Positions 33,540 through 47,280 of a stretch of 64,000 bases of DNA are shown in pieces. The stretch covers positions 984,397 to 1,048,396 of the forward strand of contig OY735212.1 of the NCBI GenBank assembly GCA_963457665.1. Reading direction: 5' to 3'. Position numbers and translations under genes: made by a program. This stretch comes from Thysanoteuthis rhombus (taxonomy: Eukaryota; Mollusca; Cephalopoda; Oegopsida; Thysanoteuthidae). Each line of letters starts with the position of its first letter. Positions within the stretch are counted from its first letter, which is position 1. Under the pieces are notes generated by a model that ran no database searches, had not been told where the DNA came from, and saw only the letters and a list, made by a program, of their open reading frames with translations.

Positions 33540-33660
33540 TACTGTCAAAAAATGACGACAGCAGATAATTAGATTAGATAATTTTGCAATTGCGAATTCA
33601 TTGCATTTTAAAATATCAAAAACATAATGATGTTCAGCATGTTTTTTGCTTAAGTTCAAC
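33540..33660 (+). repeat. Dispersed repeat family G
   Basis: AAAAAATGACGACAGCAGAT and ATAATTTTGCAATTGCG recur at 59345-59460 on the same strand, and inverted near 58610 and 62465 (CAATTGCAAAATTAT, CAATTGCAGAATTAT). Unidentified and non-coding. Confidence 0.5.
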
Positions 33661-34129
33661 TGAAATGAACCTGGATTTTTTTACGCATTGTAAAAATAAA
33701 TAGATAAAAGATTACTTTGAAATAAGCCATTAATACTTATCTCCCTTGACAAGTGTTAAAGGCGGAAAAAAGAGAATATCGTGGGGTGTATTATATAAGT
33801 AGATAACATTATGTAACCATAATAGAATAAAGCAAGCGGATCAGCGATTGGGCGGTCCATAAAGACGCAAACCCCAAATGCTTGTAATCTTTCGAATAAA
33901 GGCACTTGAATTTATTTGGTATCTGACCAAAGTGTTCGGAATGAAACATCGTCTTAATCACTCAAGCGGAACGGCACGAAAAAAGCAAAACAAAGCGAGA
34001 ACAAAAAAGTCAAAGAGGAACAATTAATTTCCAACAGCTGCTTTTCTCACTCGAACGGAATGTCTTATGGCAGACAGCTGCTATCTTTGCAGTTACTTAG
34101 CCCTTTGCTCCTGTTTTGCAATTTAAGGG
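33661..34129. other. No gene recognised
   Basis: Contains ACTTATCTCCCTTGAC (33735), the inverted form of the GGGAGRTAA motif. Confidence 0.45.
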
Positions 34130-34720
34130 GGAGGGATTGATAAGCCTCTCCCCGAGGGCATATTCGACACTAAGTTCAACGTATGGGCCCATATGAGTAC
34201 GTGTCGGTAAGGAGAGTGTCCCGAATGCGTCTGAGTGATCTACGACTCTTTCCATCTAGTGCAATGGAGAGGAACATCCCTAGGGGTAACACCAGATTCT
34301 TGGTCTTTGGTCCCATAACTCAGTTAAGTACAGGGTTTTCCGATCCCTGTAGTGATTTGTTGGGGCACCTATTTACGGGTGTGTCTCAAGCAAAATAGCC
34401 TTACGGCGTCCATTGAATGCCATTCTAATAGTCTTTGGTATTGCTCGGCCAAGGATTGAATTCACGATCTACTTACTGTTTTGAGCGACCTCAGTAAAAT
34501 TCCAGGATCGGCGAAGTTGAGAAACAGATTTCCTGAAAGTAGATTTGAATTCGCAAATGCAAAACACGAAAAGATGAGTTGTTCGCCTTTCATGGTCAGT
34601 GTAACTTATAACGGTTATCAGATCGGGGAATGTTGCTGGCAAATCCCATTTGAATATGCTCAAATGACCTTTACATTCTTGCCCTTGGGAGAGGCATGAA
34701 TTTAACTCTCCCTGCACTCT
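34130..34720. other. GC-richer block, unidentified
   Basis: Higher GC than its neighbours, with two plus-strand frames of 71-72 codons (34183-34398 and 34481-34699) and a minus-strand overlap. No domain recognised. The end (GCATGAATTTAACTCTCCCT at 34695) matches GCATGAACCCAACTCTCCCT at 52577, so at least part is a dispersed element. Confidence 0.4.
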
Positions 34721-34870
34721 GTCACATTACTAATCATCTTGACAGTGGTCTATCTGATCGACGAAAGTATGGTAAATAGAGATAGTAGATGTATATGGGT
34801 CATCCTTTGTCTCAAGATCAGCTCACCTGTATAGGTACTGGCTGCTGTTTTCGTTGTCAGTAAACCAATT

Positions 34871-34871
<1 letters not shown>

Positions 34872-34931
<60 letters not shown>
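34872..34931. repeat. (TG)n-(AG)n microsatellite
   Basis: TG run followed by about 20 AG units. Confidence 0.95.
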
Positions 34932-34937
<6 letters not shown>

Positions 34938-36775
34938 AGAAAATATGAAAACATAGTATATGTCAGATAAATTTGTGATTCTTAGGGCGATTGGATACCA
35001 ACTTCGACGTGATTTGGCAGCTAACTTATCCGAGGATCACTGGAAGGGGTATGACTACATGAAAATCAGAGGTGTGGCTGAGAGTGATAGGGAGGGGGAT
35101 ATTTGAAAACGTCCCTCACCCCTAATGGAGCGAGACCAAAAAGATTTATAAATGGTAGTTCACCAACAGTATTTCTACAGGCATTATATAACAACAAGGA
35201 TATGTTTGTACTTATATGAATTGCATGATAAATAATAATTGTTTTTCACCGATTAAGTGATATTGTTAGTTTATTTATTGTGAATTTTCCTTGTTCATCA
35301 AATCCCAACAAATATTGGAACTGAATGATCAAAGCACTCCCGAGACCAAAAATCTACTGCTATCTCAAGCTACACCACTGGTTTCAATGCTTTAAAAATC
35401 TTCTGTACACATTGTATGACTAGCTGACAATCCGTGTGAGAGTATTTACTCCATATTATAGAATCAAGTCAGCAATTGACTCGAGAAAATCATCCTGATT
35501 ACACTTGATGACCTTTCCTTCCACATTTAGCGGAGGTCAAAGACAACCACCGCCCAGGCACTTAATGGTGGAAATAAACATTGGGGCGGAGACGATATAA
35601 GGATAAGTGCAAACAAATACTTACTATTGCGCCGTAAGTAAGAGATTTTGAACCACGGAAATGAAACATCATTTGGATAGTTTCCGCATTTCTCGGCGTC
35701 GAGGACGCCCTGTCTCAGGGTTGCGAATTTAGATGTGATTTTACAATTTAGATGTGATTTTATAATTTTCAGATCCTAGAAGTTCTTCTCAAATTTGAAA
35801 AAAAAGTAATTCTCGATTGGCAACACTGGGTTTCAAAACATGAAAAAAAAATGCAAATATTGTCAACACTGGACTCACAAATTTGAAAGAAAAGAAAAAG
35901 ACCAAAAAAAAAAAACCCCATCTAAATTAGTAACTCAGTCCCGGTATCAAGGACGCACCCCGATTTTGAGTTGCAAAATTTTTAAAATAAAAAAATAATA
36001 GAGTACACCAACCCATGAAAAAAAAACTTTCACAAAAGTAGTCAGTATTCGCAAAATTTGATGGATAGAAATCGAGACGAATAGGATAATCTGAAGGGAT
36101 AAAGTCTGATTTGATCTAATAGGGATATTTGGCTCCCAGAAAAGGCATGTACCTTTATGATTCCTCAAGATCACATATTATGCCTTAAAGGGGAGTTCGC
36201 CCATTTCAAGGAGGAGGAGGAGGAGGATGAGGGACAATATATTTCCAGGTTGAAAATATACCTCCAGGCTTATCAGAATTCTGACGTTAGCAAAATGGAT
36301 CATCTAAAGCTATGTAATTCGCAGGTTTTACTTCGGCTTTATCGTTTCATTTGTTCTTGATCATTTAAATAAAGATTTTCAAAATGAATAAGCTGAAACA
36401 TATCCTATCAGTGAGTTTCCAGCTAATTTGAATACATGCATATTGAACGCAAAATGAGGGTTCAGTTTAGCATTATAATTACATTGCAAGCATCTCCTTC
36501 AAAAACCTTTGAAGGCAAACAGACTCAATGGTTTTAGATAATAAACTTTATACTTTCGTTGGAGAAAAACAAAACATTTCAGAAATGCGAAGACACATTT
36601 CTATCAAGAAAATGAAAACAGTCTCGTTTAAGGAAAATATTTGCAAACCTAATCCGGTTCTCATGACAGGGTGAGTGTTTACTTCATATTCGTTTATGAG
36701 AAAGAAATTTAGTACGCTATAATCTACATACTTGATGAGCCTCACGATGAACTATATTTTCTATATGCAGCGTCC
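34932..36775. other. No gene recognised
   Basis: A GAG trinucleotide run at 36212-36226 gives the E-rich frame at 36157-36360; no other support for a gene. Confidence 0.45.
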
Positions 36776-36792
36776 GTCAAGGGAGGTAATTA
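36776..36792 (+). repeat. GGGAGGTAA motif
   Basis: GTCAAGGGAGGTAATTA. See the CpG-rich patch at 26211 for the related form. Confidence 0.35.
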
Positions 36793-37364
36793 TTAAATGG
36801 TAGTTGTAGAGTACTTTCCCTTCTTTTTTTTCTTCTCCTTGGAATTACATTGATCATTCTTGTTGAACATGAACAAAAAATAAAGAGCAACAAATTGTTT
36901 TTCGTATTTTATAAGCACAATAAGATTTCAAAATTATTTAAGCACCACCGCCATTTTTATGGCATGGCTAAACTAGTTAACTGATTTTAGACGTCTTTTT
37001 TCTTTTTTCTTCTTCAAATGAAGACGTCCCTTTATTTCGTCCTGGCGCTAGGATTAAATAAACGACCTTGGACGTCTTAGCATCGCTGTTATAATCTCTG
37101 AGAACTACCTGACACGACTCGGTAATAATATCAAAGTGAATGGAGACTCCAAGGGTTTGAAATGAAATTTATCAAATTTGCACGACAGATAAAAAGGCAG
37201 AAAACATTTTTTCCAACGATTTGGTTACTATGGTACAAGCAGACGTGTTGAATAAACATCGAATCAACTAACCTTCGCCTTGTTTATCGACCTCTAAGAA
37301 AATTGCTCTAAATTGGTGTCATTGTATCATCACGACACTGGCTAAGCTTAGCTAGATGTGGCAT
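36793..37364. other. No gene recognised
   Basis: Nothing recognised. Confidence 0.5.
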
Positions 37365-37440
37365 AAGACCACAATTGAGGATCGAACTTATTATTTTTTC
37401 AATGGTCTACGAGGACAAGCTTGCTAAGCAATGTTTCATC
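37365..37440 (-). mobile_element. Probable tRNA-derived SINE head
   Basis: On the minus strand, GCTTAGCAAGCTTGTCC (box A-like) is followed about 40 nt later by AAGTTCGATCC (box B-like). The spacing is tRNA-like but the stems do not fold well. Confidence 0.4.
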
Positions 37441-37599
37441 TTGATGCATCTCAATGTCAGGTCATCCACTTGATAACAACACTCTGCTCAAAACCTGCGA
37501 CGTTGTTTATACAGTTTATGACAGAATTCAGCAACATTTATCTACATTCTATATATCAAGAAACTATTAGTTTCCAATTGTTTTAAATAATCATTGCAT

Positions 37600-37900
37600 A
37601 AGAAATAAAACGACAAATTTCGTCCGATATGCAATATGATTCATTAAGAAATGAAAAAGATATATATATAAGTATGAACTGTGTACAAAAAGTGTATAGT
37701 CAGCTTTCTTTCCGTCTTTCTCTCTCTCTCTCTTCTCTTTCTCTTTCTTCCATTTTCTCTCTTTTATACCGAGAATTCATTTAAAAAAGAATTATATGAC
37801 GTAGTGTGTCGTAGTAAAGAACAAAAAAATACTCTTCTATCCTTCCTTTCCTAAGAACACGATTAACCGATTCAAATTCGGTCTGAACGGTAAGTATTTT
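37600..37900 (+). repeat. Dispersed repeat family D, copy 2
   Basis: GATATGCAATATGATTCATT, AAGAAATGAAAAAGATA, a CAGCTTTCTTTCCG pyrimidine-rich centre and TTAACCGATTCAAATTCGG, in the order of 11990-12370. Confidence 0.5.
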
Positions 37901-38147
37901 CGCTTTCAGAGACCTATCAACTTGCTGCAGAATTGAATTGGCCATTTTGGATCAACGGCATTCACTTGTTCATCTCATTGGTGTTTCTCTCTACTTCATT
38001 TTGTATTTTACAAAATCTTGAAGAAAAATAAATCGACAGCCTAGTTCAAAATCAAACCAGCCATATTTCTGACGGAATGACTCGTTGAGCAGGAAGTCAG
38101 ATGAACAGCAACACTCATCCCAGGACATTAAATACTGCAAGTACCCT
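37901..38147. other. No gene recognised
   Basis: Nothing recognised. Confidence 0.5.
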
Positions 38148-38361
38148 ATGATAAGTCGATCTCTCGTATAGTTTAATCCTTGATTTATTTCCTGGTAGTA
38201 GCCATTTAGGATATTTCATTTTTGAAGCCAAGCCTTGCACCAAGTCCTTCCTGTTATGTTCAAATTTCAACTCTACAAAATTATTACTCATGTATGGGCC
38301 AACCCCAATTTTTGCTTAAAGATTTGGTCTCTAAAACTCGACCTATACGCGAGTATATACG
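38148..38361. mobile_element. MITE of the TATACTCG family
   Basis: Left end TACCCTATGATAAGTCGATC; right end, read inwards, ACCGTATATACTCGCGTATA then GGTCGAGTTTTAGAGACC. Together with the left end at 9203 they share ACC, TATACTCG, GTATA and GTCGA at matching spacing, forming imperfect terminal inverted repeats. About 214 nt, no coding frame. Flanks give no convincing target duplication longer than TA. Confidence 0.55.
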
Positions 38362-40035
38362 GTGTATGTTTTACAAACACAGACTGTTGTGATTTGTCTT
38401 GGGAATATGACGATTAGAAACAATTAGGTTTGTTTTCAAGACACTTCAGACCACTTCAGATAAACGGTTACAATTGGTTGTTGATAGACGACAAGGAAAT
38501 TTGCGGAGGTTGGAAACAAGAACGAAGGAAAAGTAAGGGCGGGGCAATATTTGGATGGAGTTTTATTGGGAAGTAAAAGAGTGTGAAGAGAGTGAAAGAG
38601 AGATCTAAGAAGAGAAGGGAGAAAGAGGAAAAGATGAAATATACGTTATAAACTATGAGAAGAAAGACTAGTTATATTTGCATAACTTCTAGGAAGTGAG
38701 AGATTAAGCTAGAAAGGGAGGAAGAAAGAAAAGCAGAAGGAAGGGTAAAAAGAGAGGATGAAAGTGAAAAGAAAGAGAGAGAGATGGGGGGGAGAGAATG
38801 AATGATAGAAATAGATGAATAAATAAATAAAGAAAGAAGATAAAAAAAGATTAAGAAAAGAGACACAGAAAGAAAAACAAATAGATGTCGCCATATGCTT
38901 TGATCACCACAAAGAAGGCATGCTGCCAAAAGATGTTGATCATATTCATTCTTTGCTTTTTAATCTTTTCTTTCTTTCATCATGGTTGTCATAGAAAAAC
39001 TTGGTTGAAACAAAAATGCATCCAATGCAGAGAAGACATTATTTCCTTACAAGATGAGATGGGATTCGGATTTGAATAAGTTATGGATTTAGGAGCTACT
39101 AAAATCGTACAAGAGTTTGAAAAACGAAGTAATCTTTCCTAATGTCATTTTTAACAGATAGGTAGATAGAAATTCGATTGGTACACCTTTTAATCATACA
39201 TTCTGACAAACTTTCTGACACGATTCAAGTTATTTTTTACTTCAAAATCGCCCATTGGATCTCAGGGTTTCTCAACCTTTTATCCGTATCGATTTTTAAA
39301 AAAATCTATTGGCTTCCGCTTCAGCTCAGATTTTACCCCCGTTGAAAATAACTGCTTCACATTATCCAATACTTTTGGTCAAATGAACACTGGCATCAAG
39401 TAGCTGGACTGTATATATTTAAAAAAATAACATTGTTTTCCACTTTGTAATGTTTTATGCTAAGCTAAGTATTTTTATTAATAAATTGTTTATAACGGAT
39501 ATTTGAAAGTTCAAGACTTCCATAATGGAATAATGGAAATGAATAATTAAAACAATTTTGTTCACAAAGAAGAGTTTTTTTTTATGTTTCTCTGTCTGGA
39601 GCAATGGACTCTTCCATTTTTGACGGTATGGGTAAACTAGTCGTTTCATAAAGAGGAAAACGGAAATATGACAGTTTCTTCCCGCTCTCGATTCAGAGCA
39701 CAAGGCGAAGAAAACGACGAACAACATCTGTTGAGAAACGTTTGTTCTGCTTAAGATGTACAACATCTGCATCAGGCAATAAGCAATCATGATGCATTTT
39801 AAATTTTCATAACAAATTCTCTTCAAAGGCAGAGGGTGCATCTTTCGGGCACCTCATAGGGTTGCGGAACCCTTTTAAGTCCCCAATGCAGGAAATTTAA
39901 TTATTAGAATTCAGAGAAGAGGATTTGGCCTTGAGCGAAAATACATCACGATAAAACATGTCACTGTTACTCTCCACATTTATTTTCATAAGTTTATTTG
40001 GTTCAGTCCGTTTTTCAGCTGAACACTCCCACACA
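38362..40035. other. No gene recognised; purine-rich stretch and one hAT-like end
   Basis: 38580-38880 is purine-rich (GAAAGAG words) and produces S/F/L-rich minus-strand frames. CAGGGTTTCTCAACCTTTT at 39264 resembles a hAT end without a partner. A 128-codon minus-strand frame (39455-39841) shows no recognised domain. Confidence 0.4.
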
Positions 40036-40053
40036 AACTCTCTCTCTCTCTCC

Positions 40054-40114
<61 letters not shown>
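40036..40114. repeat. (CT)n-(TA)n compound microsatellite
   Basis: CT run to 40070 followed by TA to 40114. Causes the 140- and 75-codon frames here. Confidence 0.95.
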
Positions 40115-40119
<5 letters not shown>

Positions 40120-40369
40120 TTAGAGGTTGCTTTTTCTATGGTGATATTGCTCAATATTTCAAATTTTGAAATAGAGCGTAAATAGATGGATAGATATTTA
40201 CAACAATTCTCTATATATCTATCTATCTCTGCTATGACGTGTTGATGTGAAACATGTAAATTAAATAAGTAATAAAAAAACAAACTCAAGATCAAAGAGA
40301 AAGCAGCGGAAGCATCCATGCTTGAAATAACTGGAAGACATAAAAAAAGATCAACATGAGTTCGGAAGC

Positions 40370-40645
40370 TGAGTTAACGATATCGTTCAAATGATTAAGT
40401 GACAAAAATGACGATGGGTGAGAATCTTGTCAAGAAAAGAAGGATAGCTGATGAAGGAATAGATTATCAAATTGGTGCCAAAGAGAAGCAAAAGCAGTAG
40501 GAAAAGACCAACCACAACATGATGGGATGACATAGAAAGGTATGTCGGTAAAACATGGGAGAAGTTAGCGCAGTCACGGTCGTGGGAGGAGTTGGGAATA
40601 GATTTTGCCCAGTACTAGACTTATGATACCTGATTATGGTATTGA
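40370..40645 (+). mobile_element. LINE C-terminal relic, second lineage
   Basis: A frame from about 40520 reads WDDIERYVGKTWEKLAQ, SRSWEELGIDFAQY, stop. This matches the end of many invertebrate non-LTR reverse transcriptases, RW-DDI-K--GK-W---A-DR--W---G-AF. The preceding RKRP fits the RGRPK box. Different sequence from the RTE copies, so another LINE family. Upstream part is out of frame. Confidence 0.6.
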
Positions 40646-42600
<1,955 letters not shown>

Positions 42601-42659
42601 TATGCATGTATGTGTGAGTGTATGTGTTTATGTACGTGTGTGTGTGCGTCTGTTTTGTT

Positions 42660-42770
42660 TGTGCCAGGATTCGCCCGCTTCAAAATGCAAGGCAGGGCGA
42701 TGAGAAATTGTTCCGCTCATGTTGGCGCCAAAAACAACTTGGTATGTCGAGATTCTAATCTTCATCTGAA
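42660..42770 (+). repeat. Local direct repeat, copy 1
   Basis: TTCCGCTCATGTTGGCGCCA, then ACAACTTGGTATGTCGAGAT, recurs about 1.16 kb downstream at 43870. Confidence 0.6.
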
Positions 42771-43849
42771 GACAATTCAAAATCTGAGGAAGGCCACGAA
42801 AATTAAGCAACCAAGCGACGAACTGCTATGAAGCCTGCAAAACAAGCCAGTTCCCAAAATAGTCGATTTTCTGGTAATTCTGATTTTCTCGAAGCCGGAT
42901 AAATGGTGGGATCTAGATTTATTTATGGTCGCCTTGACCGAAACAAGGACATCTCATCATATTCCACAGAATTTTGCAGGAATTGCGAGACAAAACAGGT
43001 TTATTCTTTAAACTATGCATTATTTATTGTCAAAGTTCATATAGAGTTAACTTTGTTTTCCTTTCATAACAAGATTCCCACACCAAAACCCCATGAATCA
43101 TACACAGTATGTACACAAAAACTCATGCTGCATTTGCTTAGTTGTTCGATACCAAACAAAAATTTGGTGCAACTAAAATCTTTAAAAAATTGGGGTTAAA
43201 AGGTGTTTTTTTTACAAATAACAAAAAAGATGTTTATTTTAACATGAAATCGGTGTTTTGAATTGAAAACGTATCATTGAATTTCATTGAAGGCTAGTCA
43301 AGAGCGTTAACGAAGATGCAATCTGTTTTTCTTGTTAATCAATTCGTAAAAAAATGTTACATTATGTATTTTTAAAGCTTTGATCACTTTTCAGGTGGAA
43401 AAAATGTAGAAAATCAGAGTAAAAAAAATCAAAATCTTACTTTCACTCGGTATATAATTGAAAACTTATCAAATTTCTACAACATGTCTTGTCAGTTAAT
43501 CATTGAATTCTAAAACCAATTGGGCGTTGATTTCTCTTAATGAAGAAGAAGTTAAGACTTGAAACTACCCTAAGAAACTGTTCACAAACTGGAGGAAATT
43601 CTTTTTCTTTCTTCTTTATTCTTTTCAGCCTTAACCATCCTCGCGTTCAGACACTACCTTCAACGGGAGGGAAGAAAAACATTCTTATTGTTGAAAATTC
43701 GGCTTATTGCTGAAATAGTTGCATGCAGAGTGAAGTTTGACCCTGAAGCAGCCAGTCTTTTTTGAATAAATTTGAATTGAGTTATAGATTTACTCAATCC
43801 TTCAATGAAAATTGCTGAATAATGACGAAATCTGTAATTGAAGAGAGGC
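42771..43849. other. No gene recognised
   Basis: A strong polypyrimidine-TTTTCAG at 43600-43628 resembles a splice acceptor and is followed by 42 open codons (LTILAFRHYLQREGRKTFLL at the start), but no donor or domain was found. Confidence 0.4.
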
Positions 43850-43912
43850 GTCATTTTGTTCCAGGGTTCCGCTCATGTTGGCGCCAACTATAACTTAGTG
43901 TGTTGAGATACT
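43850..43912 (+). repeat. Local direct repeat, copy 2
   Basis: TTCCGCTCATGTTGGCGCCA, then TAACTTAGTGTGTTGAGATA; see 42660. Confidence 0.6.
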
Positions 43913-43924
43913 ATCACCTTCGTT

Positions 43925-44060
43925 GTTGGTTCATGGTAATGACGTAACCAGAAATTTTGGGTGGGAGCTGAAGGGTTTGGCCCTTTGAAAACCTCCCTCC
44001 GTCATTCGAAGAGATTAGACGAAGAAAGAAAATTCGCAATAAATAGACATCCATTTAATC
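43925..44060 (+). repeat. Unidentified dispersed repeat fragment
   Basis: TGACGTAACCAGAAATTTTG, GGTGGGAGCTGAAGGG, then TTTGAAAACCTCCCTCC. Looser relatives lie at 35060-35120 (TTTGAAAACGTCCCTCACCC) and inverted at 32260-32340. Confidence 0.4.
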
Positions 44061-44102
44061 AGTGAAAAACAAAATCTCGTTTCACCCCGAGAAAACAGTT
44101 GC

Positions 44103-44110
<8 letters not shown>

Positions 44111-44168
<58 letters not shown>

Positions 44169-44296
44169 GTGTACTTTAGAGAGTGATACAGACTCGGGAG
44201 GGAAGTTTTTGGTGGTAAGGTTTATTAATCTTTATATGTCAATAGTCCATGCATGTTTCGGGATTCTTCCCATCATTAGTGGTGTGCGCTGTGTGA

Positions 44297-44329
<33 letters not shown>
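44111..44329 (-). mobile_element. Penelope-like terminal cassette, decayed, between two (TA)n runs
   Basis: The 132 nt between TA runs at 44111-44166 and 44299-44329 is the inverted counterpart of 49990-50112. The reverse complement reads GATGGGAAGAATCCCGAAAC, GATTAATAAACCTTACC, CTCCCGAGTCTGTATCACTC and AAGTACACATTATATA. The match to the 50-kb copy continues right up to the TA run, so the TA run belongs to, or marks the insertion site of, the element. Confidence 0.75.
44246..44283 (-). ncRNA. Hammerhead ribozyme, inactivated copy
   Basis: Same stem I (CCA/UGG), stem II (GGG/CCC) and GAAAC as 49997-50032, but the core reads CUAAUGA (G5 to A), and the cleavage region reads AUGCAUGG in place of AUGUCUGG. 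Three changes at conserved positions predict no cleavage. Confidence 0.65.
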
Positions 44330-44330
<1 letters not shown>

Positions 44331-44539
44331 TCATTGTATTGAGTTAGTAGGTGAATAACTATTTTTAAAGCTTTTGTGGGCTTTTGAATGGGGGCCCGGG
44401 GGGTGTTTTCGAATAGCAAGTCACACCTCTGGTTGATAGGAACGACGTGATGAGAGCAAGAATAGGTGAAAAGACTGGATTTTTGGACATATCTCGCGAT
44501 GCCGGAAACAATTAAAAAAGAAAAATACATATCAAAAAC
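44330..44539. other. No gene recognised
   Basis: Short G-rich run (GGGGGCCCGGGGGGTG) at 44390; nothing else. Confidence 0.5.
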
Positions 44540-44900
44540 TGTCAACAAAAATTGTCACCAGAACTGTCAATACAGATTTTTTTCAGTTTTCAAGTTGGTT
44601 TGGCTGGCTGGCTGCTTGCTTGGCTATGTATAGATGGATGTATTACACATACAGACTGCACCAATGGAGCTAGACGGCTGAAAATTTGTTCAATTTGCAA
44701 TTTAAGCTTTTGCTAAATTGGCCTCTAGTTTGTGCCTTGTTTTTTCCATGCTTGTTATTAAAAAAAAAATCAGATTTTATATTAATCTTACCGAAAGCGA
44801 GAGGAGTAACTTATTCTCTGATCATCCTAACATAGAAACTGCTAAAAGAGGTCGATCATTTTTTTCGATTTTAATTGAATGACGAGTCAGACCTGTTTAT
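44540..44900 (+). repeat. Dispersed repeat family B, copy 3 (uninterrupted)
   Basis: CACCAGAACTGTCAATACAG, GGCTGGCTGCTTGCTTGGCT, GCACCAATGGAGCTAGACGG, TGATCATCCTAACATAGAAA and GAATGACGAGTCAGACCTG, in the order of 13590-13965. Confidence 0.6.
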
Positions 44901-45384
44901 GTAATGATGGCCTCTTCTGCTGAATGTTTTAATGGCATGCAATTGATTCTGAAACGATTATTCTTGAAACGATCTTATCTCATCTACTTATGTAATACTC
45001 CACGTGATGGCCTCTATTTTCTGTCTGTGACATTGGTTAAGGGAGCGAAGTATCAAATGCTAATCATGGAGTGGTCTCCCTTGCTAATTTCATTTCATTT
45101 CATTTTGTTTATTGATTTTATTTTTCCAATGCATAAAATCCAGCTTTACTCTGGTTGAACATAGAGAAAAGGGAATAATCATCAAGTGTTATATAAACTG
45201 AAGATATATTGATCTTAAAATTAATAAATCCCAGCAAAGCACACACTCCTCATATTACTCTGTGAAATTAGTTTTATTTAAAAATTCCACCGAAATATTG
45301 CTCCAGGCAGGCTCGATCAAGGAGGCATGAAACTAATTCGCTGCCAATGTTCTGTAAGTGTGTATAAATGTTGGGGAGAGGCGG

Positions 45385-45815
45385 GGCAGAGCACATGCAC
45401 ACTTGCAAATACGTCCAGATGCGCACGTACACACTTTCTTACTCATACTTACACACAGACACCTGAAAACACATGCAAATACACAAATACACACGTGCAC
45501 ATGTATACACATACATACACGTGTACAAAAGCGCATACACACATGCACACATGTAAATGCACAAACGCACGTATACATGCATGCACGTAAAGATACACAC
45601 ACACACACTTGCAAGCCCCCCTGCATGTATGCACAAAGGCATATGCATACATGCACACGAGTACACACACGTATATGCACACACGCATATGCTCTCATGC
45701 TCATATGCATGCAGAAACACATGCACACATGCACGAATATTCACACACGTTAACATACATACATGGACATGCACACACGCAAGCACACGCATGCACATAC
45801 ACACACAGGTAATAT
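45385..45815. repeat. CA-rich cryptically simple sequence
   Basis: About 430 nt of imperfect CACA/CATGCA/CGTACACA words without one fixed period. All six frames are partly open as a result, giving H/T- and C/V-rich frames that are not genes. Confidence 0.9.
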
Positions 45816-45954
45816 ATAATCGCAATCTCATTGAAATTTGCGCTACTTTGCAGCTATCAGTCATCTTTGGCCTCTTAAAGCATTACGGAATGAAACAGTG
45901 TTTATTTGTGTAACGCATGACACACAAGATAAAACGAGAGAATTATCTGAAAAT

Positions 45955-46117
<163 letters not shown>

Positions 46118-46204
46118 CTGTGTTTGCGTGCATGTGATAAGTAAACATATGATAAGACCATTAATGTGTGAAACAACGTCTTCTGCAATTCAGCAATTGT
46201 AGAA

Positions 46205-46285
46205 AGGACGCCATGCGCAAAGAAATGCTTATATCAAAAGCGGGGACTCTCTTCATAGATTATATGTAGCGTAGTAAATGCCGGT
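46205..46285 (+). repeat. Dispersed repeat family E, copy 1
   Basis: AGAAATGCTTATATCAAAAG, GGGACTCTCTTCATAGATTA and TATGTAGCGTAGTAAATG recur at 47200-47280. Confidence 0.55.
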
Positions 46286-46639
46286 GATAAGTCCAACTAT
46301 TAAGATACTGGAGAAACTGGGATTAAAGTTATATCGTGGCTTTAACTCTAGCGCTTTTTTATTCTCCGAATATCTGTGCAAGAAATTGCGTTTCCCGAAA
46401 ACAATAAGCATTGTAAGTGTTATCCGTCTCGTATGAGGTAATTCCCGTTGGAATATAAGTTGTTAGTTTCCATTGCATGTAGCGTCAGCTTAGTGACACT
46501 TGCAAGTTTCGATGCTGGTTGAGACCAGAACTCCTCACAAGTTTTTTTTAATACCACCCCCTTGGCAGGATGCAATTACAACGAAAGAATTATTCTATTC
46601 TAATCATACAGCTTAGTGCGTACTGGATTAGCTGCTGAG
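46286..46639. other. No gene recognised
   Basis: Nothing recognised. Confidence 0.5.
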
Positions 46640-46725
46640 TGCACAACCCTAATGAAGAGTTTTCCACCCTCTTACTAGGGTTCGGACCCTGCGTATTAGG
46701 CAGACGTGCTGACCATTGCATATAA
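46640..46725 (-). mobile_element. tRNA-derived SINE head
   Basis: On the minus strand ATGGTCAGCACGTCTGCC (box A region) is followed by GCAGGGTCCGAACCC (box B, one change). Between them GCCTAATACGC looks like an anticodon arm. It is less likely to be an intact tRNA gene because the acceptor stem does not pair. Confidence 0.5.
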
Positions 46726-47199
46726 TCAGTAAATCGCATACACTTTTTATAACTCAAGATTCAAAAATATTACCGGAGATCAGAAGGTCTAATGCAAGTC
46801 TCTACTGCAAGAAGATAAAAGTATCTTTATGCAAAAAGTAGCTACAAGTTCTTAGTGTTTTTTTATTTTAAGCCTCATTATCTCGGATGGATATATTTAT
46901 ATTTCCATCCCGGAATATGGATACGAGTCTTGTCGGTACGTCTTTATTCTGACTATACGATAATCATTTTTGTGAAAGAAAACCCCAAAACGTGAAAGTC
47001 TGACATAGATGAGCTAGTTCTTTTCTTGTGTGAAGATCTGGCCAGCAAGAGGCGTAATTCATGTTTCGGTTTGTTAGTGCGTCAGTCAGTCGGTGACGGC
47101 AATGGATGCTATAGAAAACAATCGTAAGATTAAGAAAGCTGGACAAAAGTTGATTGAAGTAAATCAAGATTTTGTAGTTATTCAGTAGGTGTAAGTATT
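46726..47199. other. No gene recognised; unassigned frame
   Basis: A 123-codon minus-strand frame (46964-47335) crosses the family E copy and has no recognised domain. Confidence 0.45.
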
Positions 47200-47280
47200 T
47201 CTGACAGTGATAAGAAATGCTTATATAAAAATGGGCGTCTCTTTTTATAGATAATATGTACCGTAAAGGTTGGCTATGGA
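47200..47280 (+). repeat. Dispersed repeat family E, copy 2
   Basis: AGAAATGCTTATATAAAAAT, GGGCGTCTCTTTTTATAGAT, AATATGTACCGTAAAGG; see 46205. Confidence 0.55.

Noticed and set aside
43600..43760. Strong polypyrimidine-TTTTCAG followed by 42 open codons
   Set aside because: No credible donor before the stop and no recognised domain; the tract may be a simple T-rich run.
45296..45356. Possible small exon ending in TTCTGTAAGTG, starting after CTCCAGGCAG
   Set aside because: The acceptor lacks a proper pyrimidine tract, the open frame is only 14 codons, and there is no partner exon nearby.
45327..45913. Seven overlapping frames of up to 141 codons, rich in H/T or C/V
   Set aside because: Produced by the CA-rich cryptically simple sequence, which lacks stops on both strands.
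46640..46725. Intact tRNA gene on the minus strand
   Set aside because: Box A and B are present but the acceptor and D stems do not pair; a SINE head is more likely.
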